NCBI GenBank assembly: GCA_003254925.1
Contig: QANZ01049192.1
Coordinates: 65,672-129,671 of the forward strand
Source of the DNA: Chamaecrista fasciculata
Taxonomy: Eukaryota; Streptophyta; Magnoliopsida; Fabales; Fabaceae
Direction: 5' to 3'
DNA length: 64,000 nucleotides
The notes beneath the pieces are model-generated. The model saw nothing but the letters and a program-made list of their open reading frames with translations, was not told the DNA's origin and did no database searches. This document shows, in pieces, positions 1 to 9,637 of this stretch. The first letter of the stretch is position 1. Every line of letters starts with the position of its first letter. The translations under genes and the position numbers were made by a program.

Positions 1-285
1 TAGTAATCAAAATCGTACAATTCCTAATTCACCTCACAAGATCCAGTTCGATTCGCTGCCAAAACGAGATGAATCATAAGGCGAATCGTGGAACAACCAC
101 AATCTACACGCAAGTTGCCGGAATCGTGAGGTTGGTACCGGCGACGGTGAATCGAACGATTATAGGGATTCAAAATGTTCATCTAATCAAGGGGTTCTCT
201 GCTGTTCTGAGTGGTTTGAAGACGATCCAGGTGATGATGATGTGTCACAGAGGAAGAAGACCTACGACGGCGGAAAGAGGAAGAC

Positions 286-325
<40 letters not shown>

Positions 326-627
326 GATCCAGAGAGAAAGAGAGGAACGAAAGAGAGGGAGAGTTTTGGGCAAATTCAGTTTAAATATTAATTTATTTTT
401 TTTCTTACCTTTTGATTCTATTATAAAAGAAAATGACTTTAATATAAGAAAATAAAAATTTTTAGGATGAAATTTTTTTTTTTTTTAACGGAAAAATGGA
501 TGAAAAACGTTAGAGGGACCAACTTTGACAAGTTTTGAATAACTGAGGGACTAATATGGAACAAAAATAACTGAGGGACCTATTTGGAACAATGAGCATA
601 ACAAAGGGACTAAAATAGAACTTTGGC
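1..627. mobile_element. Right-hand part of a MULE-type TIR element (left end outside window)
   Basis: The right arm (about 350-627) is an inverted copy of the arm type at 21932-22200: a T-rich tract, then AACGGAAAAATGGATG, then evenly spaced GGGACC boxes ending in ACTTTGGC. The inner part (1-340) is GC-richer, holds a (GA)n tract at 289-324 and resembles the captured-gene interior of the 21932-23469 element. The short reading frame at 69-455 runs through the GA repeat and I do not regard it as a gene. The source of the inner sequence is not recognised. Confidence 0.65.
289..324. repeat. (GA)n microsatellite
   Basis: Uninterrupted GA dinucleotides for about 36 bp inside the element interior. 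Confidence 0.9.
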
Positions 628-1026
628 TTATAAAAAAATCTTGCTTAAATTTTTTTCAAAAAATAAATGCGCACAAGGACCAGAACATTAACAAGCATTG
701 GATGCTTCGGTCCACTGTGCGGCATTTGCGCCTATTTTACGTCTTATTAATTACTAGACTCTTCACATATTACGTATGTTCAGTTCACGTCGTGTTCATT
801 TTGTTTGTATTAAATCAATAATAATATGACATAATGCGTATAACGTGATCGATGAATAAAACTAAAACTACACAAAGCGTGAATGCCACAGGCAATCAAG
901 GAGTCTGTACTAGTAGAATCAGCTGACGTGGCGGAGGGAAAAGCCCGAAGATTCCTTTGTTAAAAAAATGGATGGATGGATGGACTAACTTGTTTTTCAA
1001 TAACGCCACGATCCCATTATCTAATA

Positions 1027-1057
<31 letters not shown>

Positions 1058-1119
1058 CACTTAGGAGTTTTATATGAGCCATGTTTTAGGCAGCTTGCTA
1101 TTTTCGAAATCGCAAAGAA
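628..1119. other. Intergenic, upstream of the small peptide gene
   Basis: AT-rich DNA with a GGAT tetranucleotide run near 968-983 and an (AT)n tract at about 1029-1057. No reading frame or RNA gene was seen. The last 150 bp probably hold the promoter and 5' UTR of the gene starting at 1120. Confidence 0.5.
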
Positions 1120-1582
1120 ATGAGTGAGAAAACTCTAGTTCCAATATTCGTGTTCTGGGCATTCCTCACCATCATCACGCCCACACTAATTCTCTTGTCA
1201 GAGAATTCCAAAGCCGACGACTTCCATTTCAACGGTACAAAACTGATCGATTCTGTTTTCTAACTAATTCGTCTTTAATTGGTATTGAAATTTTGCAGGT
1301 AACAAAACTGGAGGGTTCGTGAAGAGTAGAAGAATGATGGATAAGAATGATACGATCAGATTCAGAGCACAACCAGCGTTGAAAATGAAAGTGGCAGCAC
1401 CAGCACCAACTCCAACTCCATCATCAAATTCAATGGCCTCTCATCACTCAAACTCATTATTCCATCATCAAAGAAACAACACTCACGTCACTACTGAAGA
1501 ATATGGGCATTATAAGCCAACACTGTCTCCGGAAAACAAATATGTGAAACAACAGACAAGTGTCAGATCCACAAGCACTTGA
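1120..1582 (+). CDS. Small secreted or membrane-anchored protein, putative peptide precursor
   Basis: Two exons, 1120-1234 and 1299-1582, joined by a 64-bp intron with a GT donor and a TTTTGCAG acceptor. They encode 132 residues. The N-terminus has a short charged start followed by a hydrophobic stretch (about residues 6-26, VPIFVFWAFLTIITPTLILL), which fits a signal peptide or anchor. The middle is basic and disordered, with a proline/alanine run (APAPTPTPSS) and His/Ser-rich sequence. The C-terminal third contains EEYGHYKPTLSPENKY. Size, export signal, variable middle and compact polar C-terminus resemble plant peptide-hormone precursors, but I do not recognise the family. The splice is inferred from sequence. 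Function is unknown. Confidence 0.6.
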
Positions 1583-3569
1583 TGTGATCAGAGTGCCAAC
1601 AACAATGTAAATTGGTGAGAATTTTTGTTTTAAGTAAATTAATCATTTTAGATGATAAATGTATTCGTTCAATCATTAGTAATTTACTAGTTTTTTTAAA
1701 TAATATTGTATACATAGATGTCATCAATATATATAGGATTATGGGTAGAAGAGTATAAAGGCTGGTAGAAGAACCGGTAGAAAAATAGTATAGACTTTAA
1801 TAGTGTGATTAATGTTCTTAAGGAAATTAAGCCCCACTATTTGTTTGTTGCGGAGTTTTATGGCAGATTTCTTCTAGGATTTTATAAAGTCTTATATTAT
1901 AGCCGACAAAACTATAATACATTCTGAACACAATTTAGGAGGGAAAAGTTGAAGACTAGATCTTATAGAGGAAAAACTGAAGAGGTAAAACCTTTCAGAT
2001 TCCTCTACTCACTCACAGCCTTTCATATTCAACCTTAATGACTTGTCATAACTTATCACTAATAATCATTCATGACCATTCAATTAATAGTTACAACCTT
2101 TCATACATGAAGAGTCATGTCCATTCAAATTTACAAAACTGGTTTATGACTCTTCACTTATGAGTCCTCTTTTTAATCCTTCAACTTACCGATGTAGAAC
2201 TTTAATTACTAACTATTTCCAACAAGAACCCCTTGGCAGCAGAGAATCTCATCAAATATGAATTTTGCCTATTGTTTTAGTTATTTCTGATTAAAATGTT
2301 TGGTGCCTTAATCACAATTAGGAACACCATGACTGCATAATCCACTATTGAGGGGAAGGAAAAGTAATAATTAAAGTACTGTATAATGCAACATTGTTAG
2401 TTGAATGTAGGTGAAGAACTTTCACAAACAAATCCAAGGTTGGTGGCGGCTATGTTTTCCTCTAATTGTGTCATCATTTTCATAACCAAATAATTAACCT
2501 CAATAATATATTGAACTCTTGTAACGGTCAAGCGTACGTGTCCATGAATGATATGATGCTTTCACTTATTGATCAAGCATCCCCAATATTAATGATTGAA
2601 AATAATTAGATAGAGAAAAACACTATTACATCATTTGTATAATAAACTATAATAATAGCACTTTTTAGTAGCCAATATATATTATGTCTTCAACTGTACG
2701 CTTGAATATTATAATGACGATGGCAATGAACCAAAAGGTCCCAAAGCCTGACTTTTAATTTTATGGCAGGTCTCTGTGTAAACAAGTTATCTATTTATCA
2801 TAATTTTTGTTATTTGTGAGTATAAACAAGTAAATTGAAGTTGAAGGAAGTAATTCAACATACTCTCTGTTTTTTCCGTGAGCTATCTCTGTCTCAGGTG
2901 GCAAGAAAATAAAGAATCAAACAAAATCACACACATGTGTGCACTTTTGTAATTTGAAGTAAACAAAACTATACGTCTCGATCATTTTCCGCTATTATAT
3001 GGTTCGTGCATAAATCCGAAGAAATAACGAAATAAACAGTATGTACCTTAAGTAATTTCTTTAAGAAGTTGCAGTTTTTCAATATTGACCAGCCCAACCA
3101 AGCGAAACCAAAGATGTGTGCTTTCCGACATTGTTTTTATTAGGTCAAATAATCATTTTGGTCCTCAAATTGTGGAGTGAATTTTATTTTGATCCTATAA
3201 CTATTTTGCATTCTATTTTGATCCTCAAAGTTTTATATTTGTTCTGTTTTGATTTCCAAAATATGATTTCATATAGTTTCTGCAGTTCTTTTATTCCTTC
3301 CATTCTATTTCATTCCCTCCATGACACTCCCTCCAGCATAAATGTCTTTTTCTTTAGTTAAAGTAAACATTTGCCTTCCATTCTTATTGTTTGGGACTGA
3401 ATTGAAGCAATACAAACAAGAAGCTTAATTAGATAAAGTTCTCCTGAAGCATGAAAGTTATAATTAACATAATGAGAAACCATAATCACTCATCCCAGAA
3501 AACAAAATACAAGTTTCACATAGGACATGCATGAATTTCTGATCTGTTTAATTGGTAATTCATTAATTG
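1583..3569. other. Gene-poor intergenic DNA
   Basis: AT-rich sequence without a supported gene. At about 3140-3262 there is a degenerate arm with repeated 'TTTTGATCCT'-type boxes, related to the element at 62234-62718. The segment 3350-3569 is the 3' flank of the first reductase gene and has recognisable relatives at 8690-8950 and 16660-16960. Confidence 0.5.
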
Positions 3570-4573
3570 TCAAACAAATTGGTCAAGATATTCCTCCACG
3601 GTAGTGTAATTAACATCTGGGTACAATTCAGAAGCTTCAACCCCAAAAGAAGGTTCGATCTCAAAGTTAGTGTGATCACCCTTCACGAATACTGAGTGAT
3701 TAATCGCCAATACCACATCGATTGGAGTAGGTGACTCTGCATAACATATATATATATTTCAGTGAAATTTTTGCATAAAAAAAGAGAAGTTAGATTATTA
3801 AGCATAATTAATTAACTAATTAATTAATGGCAGGGACCTTGAATGTCCTTGAGAAGTTTGTCCTCTGGGACGTAAATTTTGTGGAGGGTTTTGCCAATCT
3901 TGTTCTCCCATAAGGCCACGAGGTCATTGAAGGAGTAAATATTCTTGGGAGGCCTGATGTAGAGAATCTTGTTGAGTGTCCTAGGATCATCCACGGCTCT
4001 AATGGTGTAGGTTCCGATGTCGTCTTCTTTGTTGAAAACAGCTACACATATTGAGAAGCCAAAACAGAGTATTGTCAACCCAATTAGGTGAATGAAGACC
4101 AAAACAGAACTTACTATAAAATTTGAGTACCAAAATGAGATGAATGAGAAAATAAAAAAAAATACTTTTGTTATTAAATTTATAAATATGTATTGTATAA
4201 ATGTTATACATGTGCCAAGTGAAGTAAGTACACATATCTCACATGATGAAACTCTCTCAAAATAAAATGTCTCTGCTTCATAGTACACCAAAGTATAAGA
4301 TACTACAAGATATGTGAAGAGAAAAGAGTACCTTTGGGGTTGCCATTGCCTAAAATAATGACTTGGTCTCTTGGAGGTGCTGTAACTCCTGACTGAATCA
4401 ACGTGGGTAGAAAATAGCCAGCAAAGAAATTGCAAGATACGAAGGTGTAGGGTATACCTTCAGCTTCAATAGCACGACGAATTTCAGCTTTGCTCGCCCA
4501 TACAGATTTTGCTGGCTCCACTGCATGCACTCGATCCACATCGTTCCCAAATTCCGATGGAAAAAATCTCTGT

Positions 4574-4605
<32 letters not shown>

Positions 4606-6006
4606 CTTAGAATGACTTGGACCTCAAAACAACAATATCAAACCACAAGCCCATATTGTGTGACCCAAGTGCACTTTTGGTCCCATAACTTTGGCAAAGG
4701 TTTCAATTTGGTCCCATACTTTTTTTGTTGCAATTTTGGTTCCATAACTTTGAAAAAGGTCTCAATTTGGTCTCATAACTTTTTTTGTTGCAATTTTGGT
4801 CCCATAAGTTCTAAAAACATCTCACTGTTGGTCCCAAACTGATTTCCATCCGTCCCATAACTTCATTCATATTTGCCACATCATCATTCAACTCAGTACG
4901 TCAGATCATCTTTATCGGCAAATAATGGATGGAAATCAGTATTGGGACCAACGGTGAGACGTTTTCAAAAGTTATGGGATCAAAATTGCAACAAAAAAAG
5001 TTATGGGACCAAATTGAGACCTTTGCCAAAGTTATAGGACCAAAATTGCAACAAAAAATGTTATGGGACCAAATTGAAACCTTTGCTAAAGTTACGGGAC
5101 CAAAAGTGCACTTTAGCCTCGTATATTTACATAATGAATTTTGTAATTGCAATTTGCACTAGAAGTCTTGCGTCATTTTTTTTTATCTTCTAAGATTATG
5201 TTTGTGTTGCCCGTACTTGATTTTAACTTTTAGAAGCAAAACATGTCTTAAGTTTTGACTAGCACTGTCAAAACGGGCTTAGGCCCGCGGGCCGGCCCGG
5301 CCCGCCCGTTAAATGGGCGGGCTTGGGCTTAAAAATTTTGGCCCGTTTAAAAACGGGCCTAAACGGCCCGGCCCGTTTAGCCCGTGGCCCGTAACGGGCC
5401 GGGCCGGCCCGTTTAACAGTGCTAGTTTTGACAATAGTGTCTTTAATTTAGCTCAAATTTTCGCTTATTTGAATTTCAATATTTACCACTTTAACCTATT
5501 GATTATATACATGTAAATATGTAATGTATTGTATTTTAAGGAAATCTGCTTTTTTGTTCCTTAAATTTATCATAAATTATGATTTAGTCTTGACTCTTGA
5601 ATATTGAACACACATTTTTGGTCTCTAATTTTTACAAACATAGAGTATTTGAACATAAATTATTTAATCCCTATGAAATACGAATGATATTTTAGAAATT
5701 TAATAATCATCATTGATTAAAAAAAATTAAAGATCAACCAATATATTTTTATTATTTAATGACTAAATCATAACTTTATCAAAATTATAATATTTACTCA
5801 TTGTATTTCATATATCATCAGAGTGCTTTTCTATGCAATAAATAAATAAAAGGTTAAAAATCATTAATACCTTGATGTTACCGGATTCTTTAATGGCAGC
5901 GATGATCTTAACTTGATCAGCTAATTGCATTTGACCTACAGTGGATATCACCACGTCCACCTGCTTCATTGCCTTCACCAAGCTCTCATGCTCATAAAGA
6001 TCCCCC

Positions 6007-6041
<35 letters not shown>

Positions 6042-7173
6042 AAATAATAGTCAAAGCTTGTACAAAATTGAAAAATAATAATCAAAGCTTGTACAAAATT
6101 GAACAATGTAATCCACGAATGGTTATATATTTCTGGGTCAAGTTTAAAAGTGATTTTATACTTTTACAAAATGACCGATTAATGATTAATCCATTTGCAA
6201 ATATATGAGACTAATTCTATAATTTGATTAAAAGATATGAAATTAAAAATGATATGAGACTAAAATTGAGACATTTTGTAAAAATGTAGAACCAAAATTC
6301 AACAAAAGGAAGATACAATACTAAATTGGGAAGTAAAAAAAAAGATACGGATCATTTTCGCACTTTGCAGTTCCTACTTTGAGAAAAGAAAAAATGACAA
6401 ACTTAGGCTATATATACTCACATGGATCAAATTGACGCCTAAGTTTTTGAAATTATCGATGAGTTTTTCTTTGATGGGATCGGACACTGTGCTTTCTCTG
6501 ACTAGAGCGAAAGTAGGATGCCCAGCCTTCGCGCTTGCTTCCACTACGTGTTTTCCGATGTAAAAGACATTAAGGACCAAAACAGAATAAAAATAATTAA
6601 GGACCAAAATAGAACTTTGAGTAAATATTAGGGACCACAATAGAATTTTGGCCTATACTTTTCTCTAGATTTCGTATTTTATCTGAGTGCTGTTTAATTA
6701 TGCAATAAATAAATAAAGGAAAAGGTTAAAAAAGCACTTGTATATACCTTAATGTTACCGGATTCTTTAATGGCAGCAATAATCTTAACCTGATCGGCTA
6801 ATTGCATATGACCCACAGTGGATATCACCACGTCTACTTCCTTGATTGCCTTCACCAAGCTCTCATGCTCATAAAGATCCCCCTTCACATTTATAATTAA
6901 AAATACTCAGCTTTTACAAATTGAACAATATATAATATCGATCATACATATGAATGTAATGTGAAAAATGCTTGATTATATTATACTCACATGTATCAAA
7001 TTGACGCCTAAGTTTTTGAAATTATCGATGAGTTTTTCTTTGATGGGATCGGACACTGTGCTTTCTCTGACTAGAGCAAAAGTAGGATGCCCAGCCTTCG
7101 CGCTTGCTTCCACTACGTGTTTTCCGATGTAGCCGGTGCCTCCGATGATCAGAATCTTGCTCTTTTCCGCCAT
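3570..7173 (-). CDS. Isoflavone reductase-like / PCBER gene, copy A, chimeric with duplicated exons 1-2
   Basis: NADPH-dependent reductase of the PCBER/pinoresinol reductase family (atypical SDR, NmrA-like), acting on phenylpropanoid dimers in the cytosol. Exons on the minus strand: 1 (6991-7173), 2 (6748-6882), truncated 1' (6422-6562), 2' (5871-6005), 3 (4332-4569), 4 (3838-4041), 5 (3570-3736). Exon 1 joined to either exon 2 or exon 2', then 3-4-5, gives an unbroken 308-residue protein, the usual family length. GGTGYIG (residues 11-17) is the NADPH loop and Lys133 matches the PCBER catalytic lysine. Exons 2 and 2' are both 135 bp and phase 0. Exon 1' lacks its first part and an acceptor, so it should be skipped. 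Exons 1-2 with flanks are almost identical to copy D (20140-20920). Whether the locus is expressed, and with which exon 2, is unknown. Confidence 0.75.
4667..5118. mobile_element. MULE-like TIR element in the intron between exons 2' and 3 of copy A
   Basis: Long inverted arms: AAGTGCACTTTTGGTCCCAT at the left and the complement ending in AAAGTGCACTTTAGCC at the right. GGTCCC boxes recur at 4679, 4710, 4738 and 4769 (steps 31, 28, 31). The centre is a short AT-rich spacer. No clear target-site duplication was seen. Confidence 0.75.
5260..5424. mobile_element. GC-rich hAT-type MITE, 165 bp
   Basis: Terminal inverted repeats TAGCACTGT at both ends, extending into AAACGGGC on each side. The element is flanked by a perfect 8-bp duplication GTTTTGAC at 5252-5259 and 5425-5432. 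The interior is built almost entirely of GGGC/GCCC words and can fold back. The 8-bp duplication and CACTG-type TIR point to hAT transposition. It lies in an intron of copy A. Confidence 0.85.
6422..6562 (-). pseudogene. Truncated relic of exon 1 within copy A
   Basis: Encodes YIGKHVVEASAKAGHP and onward to the exon 1 donor, but the first 14 codons, including the start and most of the glycine-rich NADPH loop, are replaced by TIR-element sequence (about 6563-6655, with GGACCAAAAC boxes ending in TTTTGGCC). It is the original first exon of copy A, broken by a transposon insertion or associated deletion. Confidence 0.8.
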
Positions 7174-7244
7174 TGATTCCGATAACTTGGAAACTTAATT
7201 GCTTGAGGTTGATGATGATGGTGATGAACCACACAAAAAGAAAC

Positions 7245-7330
7245 AAAGGCACTGAGTGATGATACCAATTAATCACGCTTTCCACTCCTTGCGTTATGGG
7301 CTCGGTCCTATATATCCTCAATTAGTGGTT
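7245..7330 (-). promoter_or_regulatory. Proximal promoter of copy A (copied from copy D)
   Basis: Directly upstream of the ATG at 7173. It contains the conserved ATTAATCACGCTTTC and GTTATGGGCTCGG words and a TATATA core (in CTATATATCC), the same as upstream of copy D. Confidence 0.5.
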
Positions 7331-7436
7331 GTTATAAGAATATAAGTTATAGCAAAATTTGGCCAAAAATAAAAAAAGTTATAACAAAATTAACGACCCG
7401 TTTCTAAGTTGTTTCAATTTATTAGCCACAGCTCAC

Positions 7437-7484
7437 TCTGTAAATTTGGTCTCATATTTTTTTTAGTTTTTAATTTGGTCACTG
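7437..7484. mobile_element. Cut-off end of a TIR element at the edge of the duplicated block
   Basis: Matches the first 45-50 bp of the element at about 20870-21282 upstream of copy D, then stops abruptly. The copied block therefore ended inside this transposon. Confidence 0.65.
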
Positions 7485-7490
7485 TGTAAA

Positions 7491-7610
7491 CAAAAAAAGC
7501 ACTGATGCCGATTAATCACGCTTTCTACTCATTGAGTTATGGGCTCGGCCCTATATATCCTCAATAAGCAGTTATTATAAGTTCTAACAAATTAACAAAT
7601 TGTTTTAGTT
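7491..7610 (-). promoter_or_regulatory. Relic promoter of the original copy A
   Basis: Resembles the sequence just upstream of all three genes (7245-7340, 14180-14300, 20690-20790), including ATTAATCACGCTTTC, GTTATGGGCTCGG and the TATA-like CTATATATCC. It stands beyond the newer promoter that came with the duplicated exons 1-2, so copy A now has two promoter-like segments in series. Confidence 0.65.
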
Positions 7611-9056
7611 TATTTTCAATCTCATCAACTTTTCAACTAATAATACTTTAGCAAAGCAACATGCATGGTTAATTATGCAGAGTTTCGTTTGATATATAAT
7701 TTTCATCTTCTGTTTTAATTTTTTAATAAATTAAGATCGGTGATAAATTTTATCTTAGAGATATATAGGATCTTGCACTTTTATTTATTTTTATAGTTTA
7801 ACAAAGTTTACATATTATTCTTTTTCTGTATTATTAGATTGAAGTTAAGTACCGTTTAATTTTTATATAATATGATTTGATTTGATGCTTTTAAAAAAGT
7901 AATAGGTAAAGGGTAATTTTGACATTTGGCAAGGAACGATAAGTAATTTGATATTACTTAAATAAAATTCTATAAATATAGGTATAATTTATATCCTAAA
8001 AGGTTATTGTGTTATAGTTATATGCACAATGCAAAGTAAATTCATATTATTAATTAGAACAGAGTTTTGGAGATTGAGTGGACAACGAGAAAAATCAAAC
8101 ATTATATTTATAAACAATGAAGTATATTATAAAAAATAAACATATAACAAAAATAATAATTTTATAAATATAATGAAACAATAAGTTGTTTTATATTTAA
8201 TCACCTTTTTTTTGTGTAATTGTGGCTTTTGGAGAATCCAGTGCGCGGATTAAAATATTTCTCATGATAAAAACTCATACTGAATTAGTTTATTTTAATC
8301 ATTTAATGCTTGATTTAGGAAACATGATTAGTGGTTGCTCATAAAAAAGGGGAGAAAGTGGTTTTCACAAATAAAGTGGTAGAGAATATTGATTTTGGAG
8401 TAGTAGGTAAAGGGTAATTTCGACATTTGGCAAGGAAGAGGCCGAGAAAGAGGGACAAGCAAAAAAGTGGTATTGATTGTGACAGGCACCAAGAGCAATT
8501 CTGAAAAATTTCTTATCCGCTAAAAAGAAAAACCTTTTTCTTTAATTGAATAATACAAAAACCAAAAAAATTAATTATAAAATAATTTTAAATTTATTAA
8601 ATTTTGTTTGGCCACTAGTAAATTTTTCAATTTTCCAATTAATTATTACACATCATGTCAATTAGATGAATGTCCAGGTTTTCAGAGATGATATTACCTT
8701 CTTCTCTGTTAAAGTAAACATTTCTATTTTATTTTCGGTTCTTAAATTGCCCTCCCATGCTTATTGTTTGGGACTCGAGCAATATAAACAAGAAGCTTAA
8801 TAAGATCAAACTCTTCTAAAAGCATCAAAGTTACAATTAACACAATTGAGCGACCATAATTTGAAGTCCATTTACTCATCCTCAAGATACAAAATACAAG
8901 TTCCTCTCTGTTCCTATGGTTGGAGATAATTAAGAAACACTGTAATGTAACATGGTACATTCTCAAAGTGTATATAAGAAAAAGAAACGACCACGTATAT
9001 GAAGCAGCTTCAACAAGTGAAACGCCAAAAAAAAAAAGAAGCTCAAATTAGTATTA
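7611..9056. other. Intergenic between copies A and C; duplicated flanks
   Basis: No gene seen. About 8220-8560 resembles 15660-15960 and 23490-23900 (for example GAGGCCGAGAAAGAGGGACA), the distal upstream flank of each unit. About 8690-8950 is the 3' flank of copy C. These shared flanks mark the ends of the tandem units. Confidence 0.6.
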
Positions 9057-9566
9057 GGGTAAATTACACTTTGGTACCCTATAGTTCAACCTCATTTTAC
9101 TTTGGTACCCTGTGGTTTAAAATGTGACACTTTGGTACCTTGAGATATGTGCCGTTAATACTTTGGTACCTCGAACAATGTTTTCGTTAGATTTGGATGA
9201 AATTTTCGTACGTGCATCTGACATGCCTCATTAAAACTCGATTTTCTCTAACTTTTGGCCAAAACAAAGACCAAATACAATCTAGATTTCGAAAAACACT
9301 TCTAAAATTTAGAGGCGATTTTCGAAATCTATATTGTGTTTAATCTTTATTTTGGTCAAAAGTTAGAAAAAATCAAGTTTTAGTGAGGTATGTGAGATGT
9401 ACATGCGATTCATATGCGAAATTCTGTATAAATCTAACGAAAAAATTGTTCAAGTACCAATGTGTTATTGGTACATACTTTATGGTACCAAAGTATCACG
9501 TTTTAAACCACAAGATATCAAAATAGAGTGAGGTCAAACCAAGTACCAAAATAAATGTAATTTACC
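9057..9566. mobile_element. MULE-like TIR element of the GGTACC-box type, 510 bp
   Basis: Ends are GGGTAAATTACACTTTGG and its complement. GGTACC boxes lie at 9073, 9104, 9134 and 9165 (steps 31, 30, 31). Flanks TTAGTATTA (9048-9056) and TTGGTATTA (9567-9575) are a 9-bp duplication with one mismatch. No coding capacity. Confidence 0.8.
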
Positions 9567-9637
9567 TTGGTATTATTTCAATTGATTGTATCAAAGGCCA
9601 ACAAGATATTGATTTGTTTAATTGCATTTCTCATGTG

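Noticed and set aside
69..455. 128-codon reading frame at the window start
   Set aside because: It runs through a (GA)n tract and into the AT-rich arm of a transposon, with no domain.
7022..7321. 99-codon frames at 7022-7321 and 20461-20760
   Set aside because: They overlap exon 1 of the reductase genes in another frame and include promoter sequence; they are identical because the DNA was duplicated.
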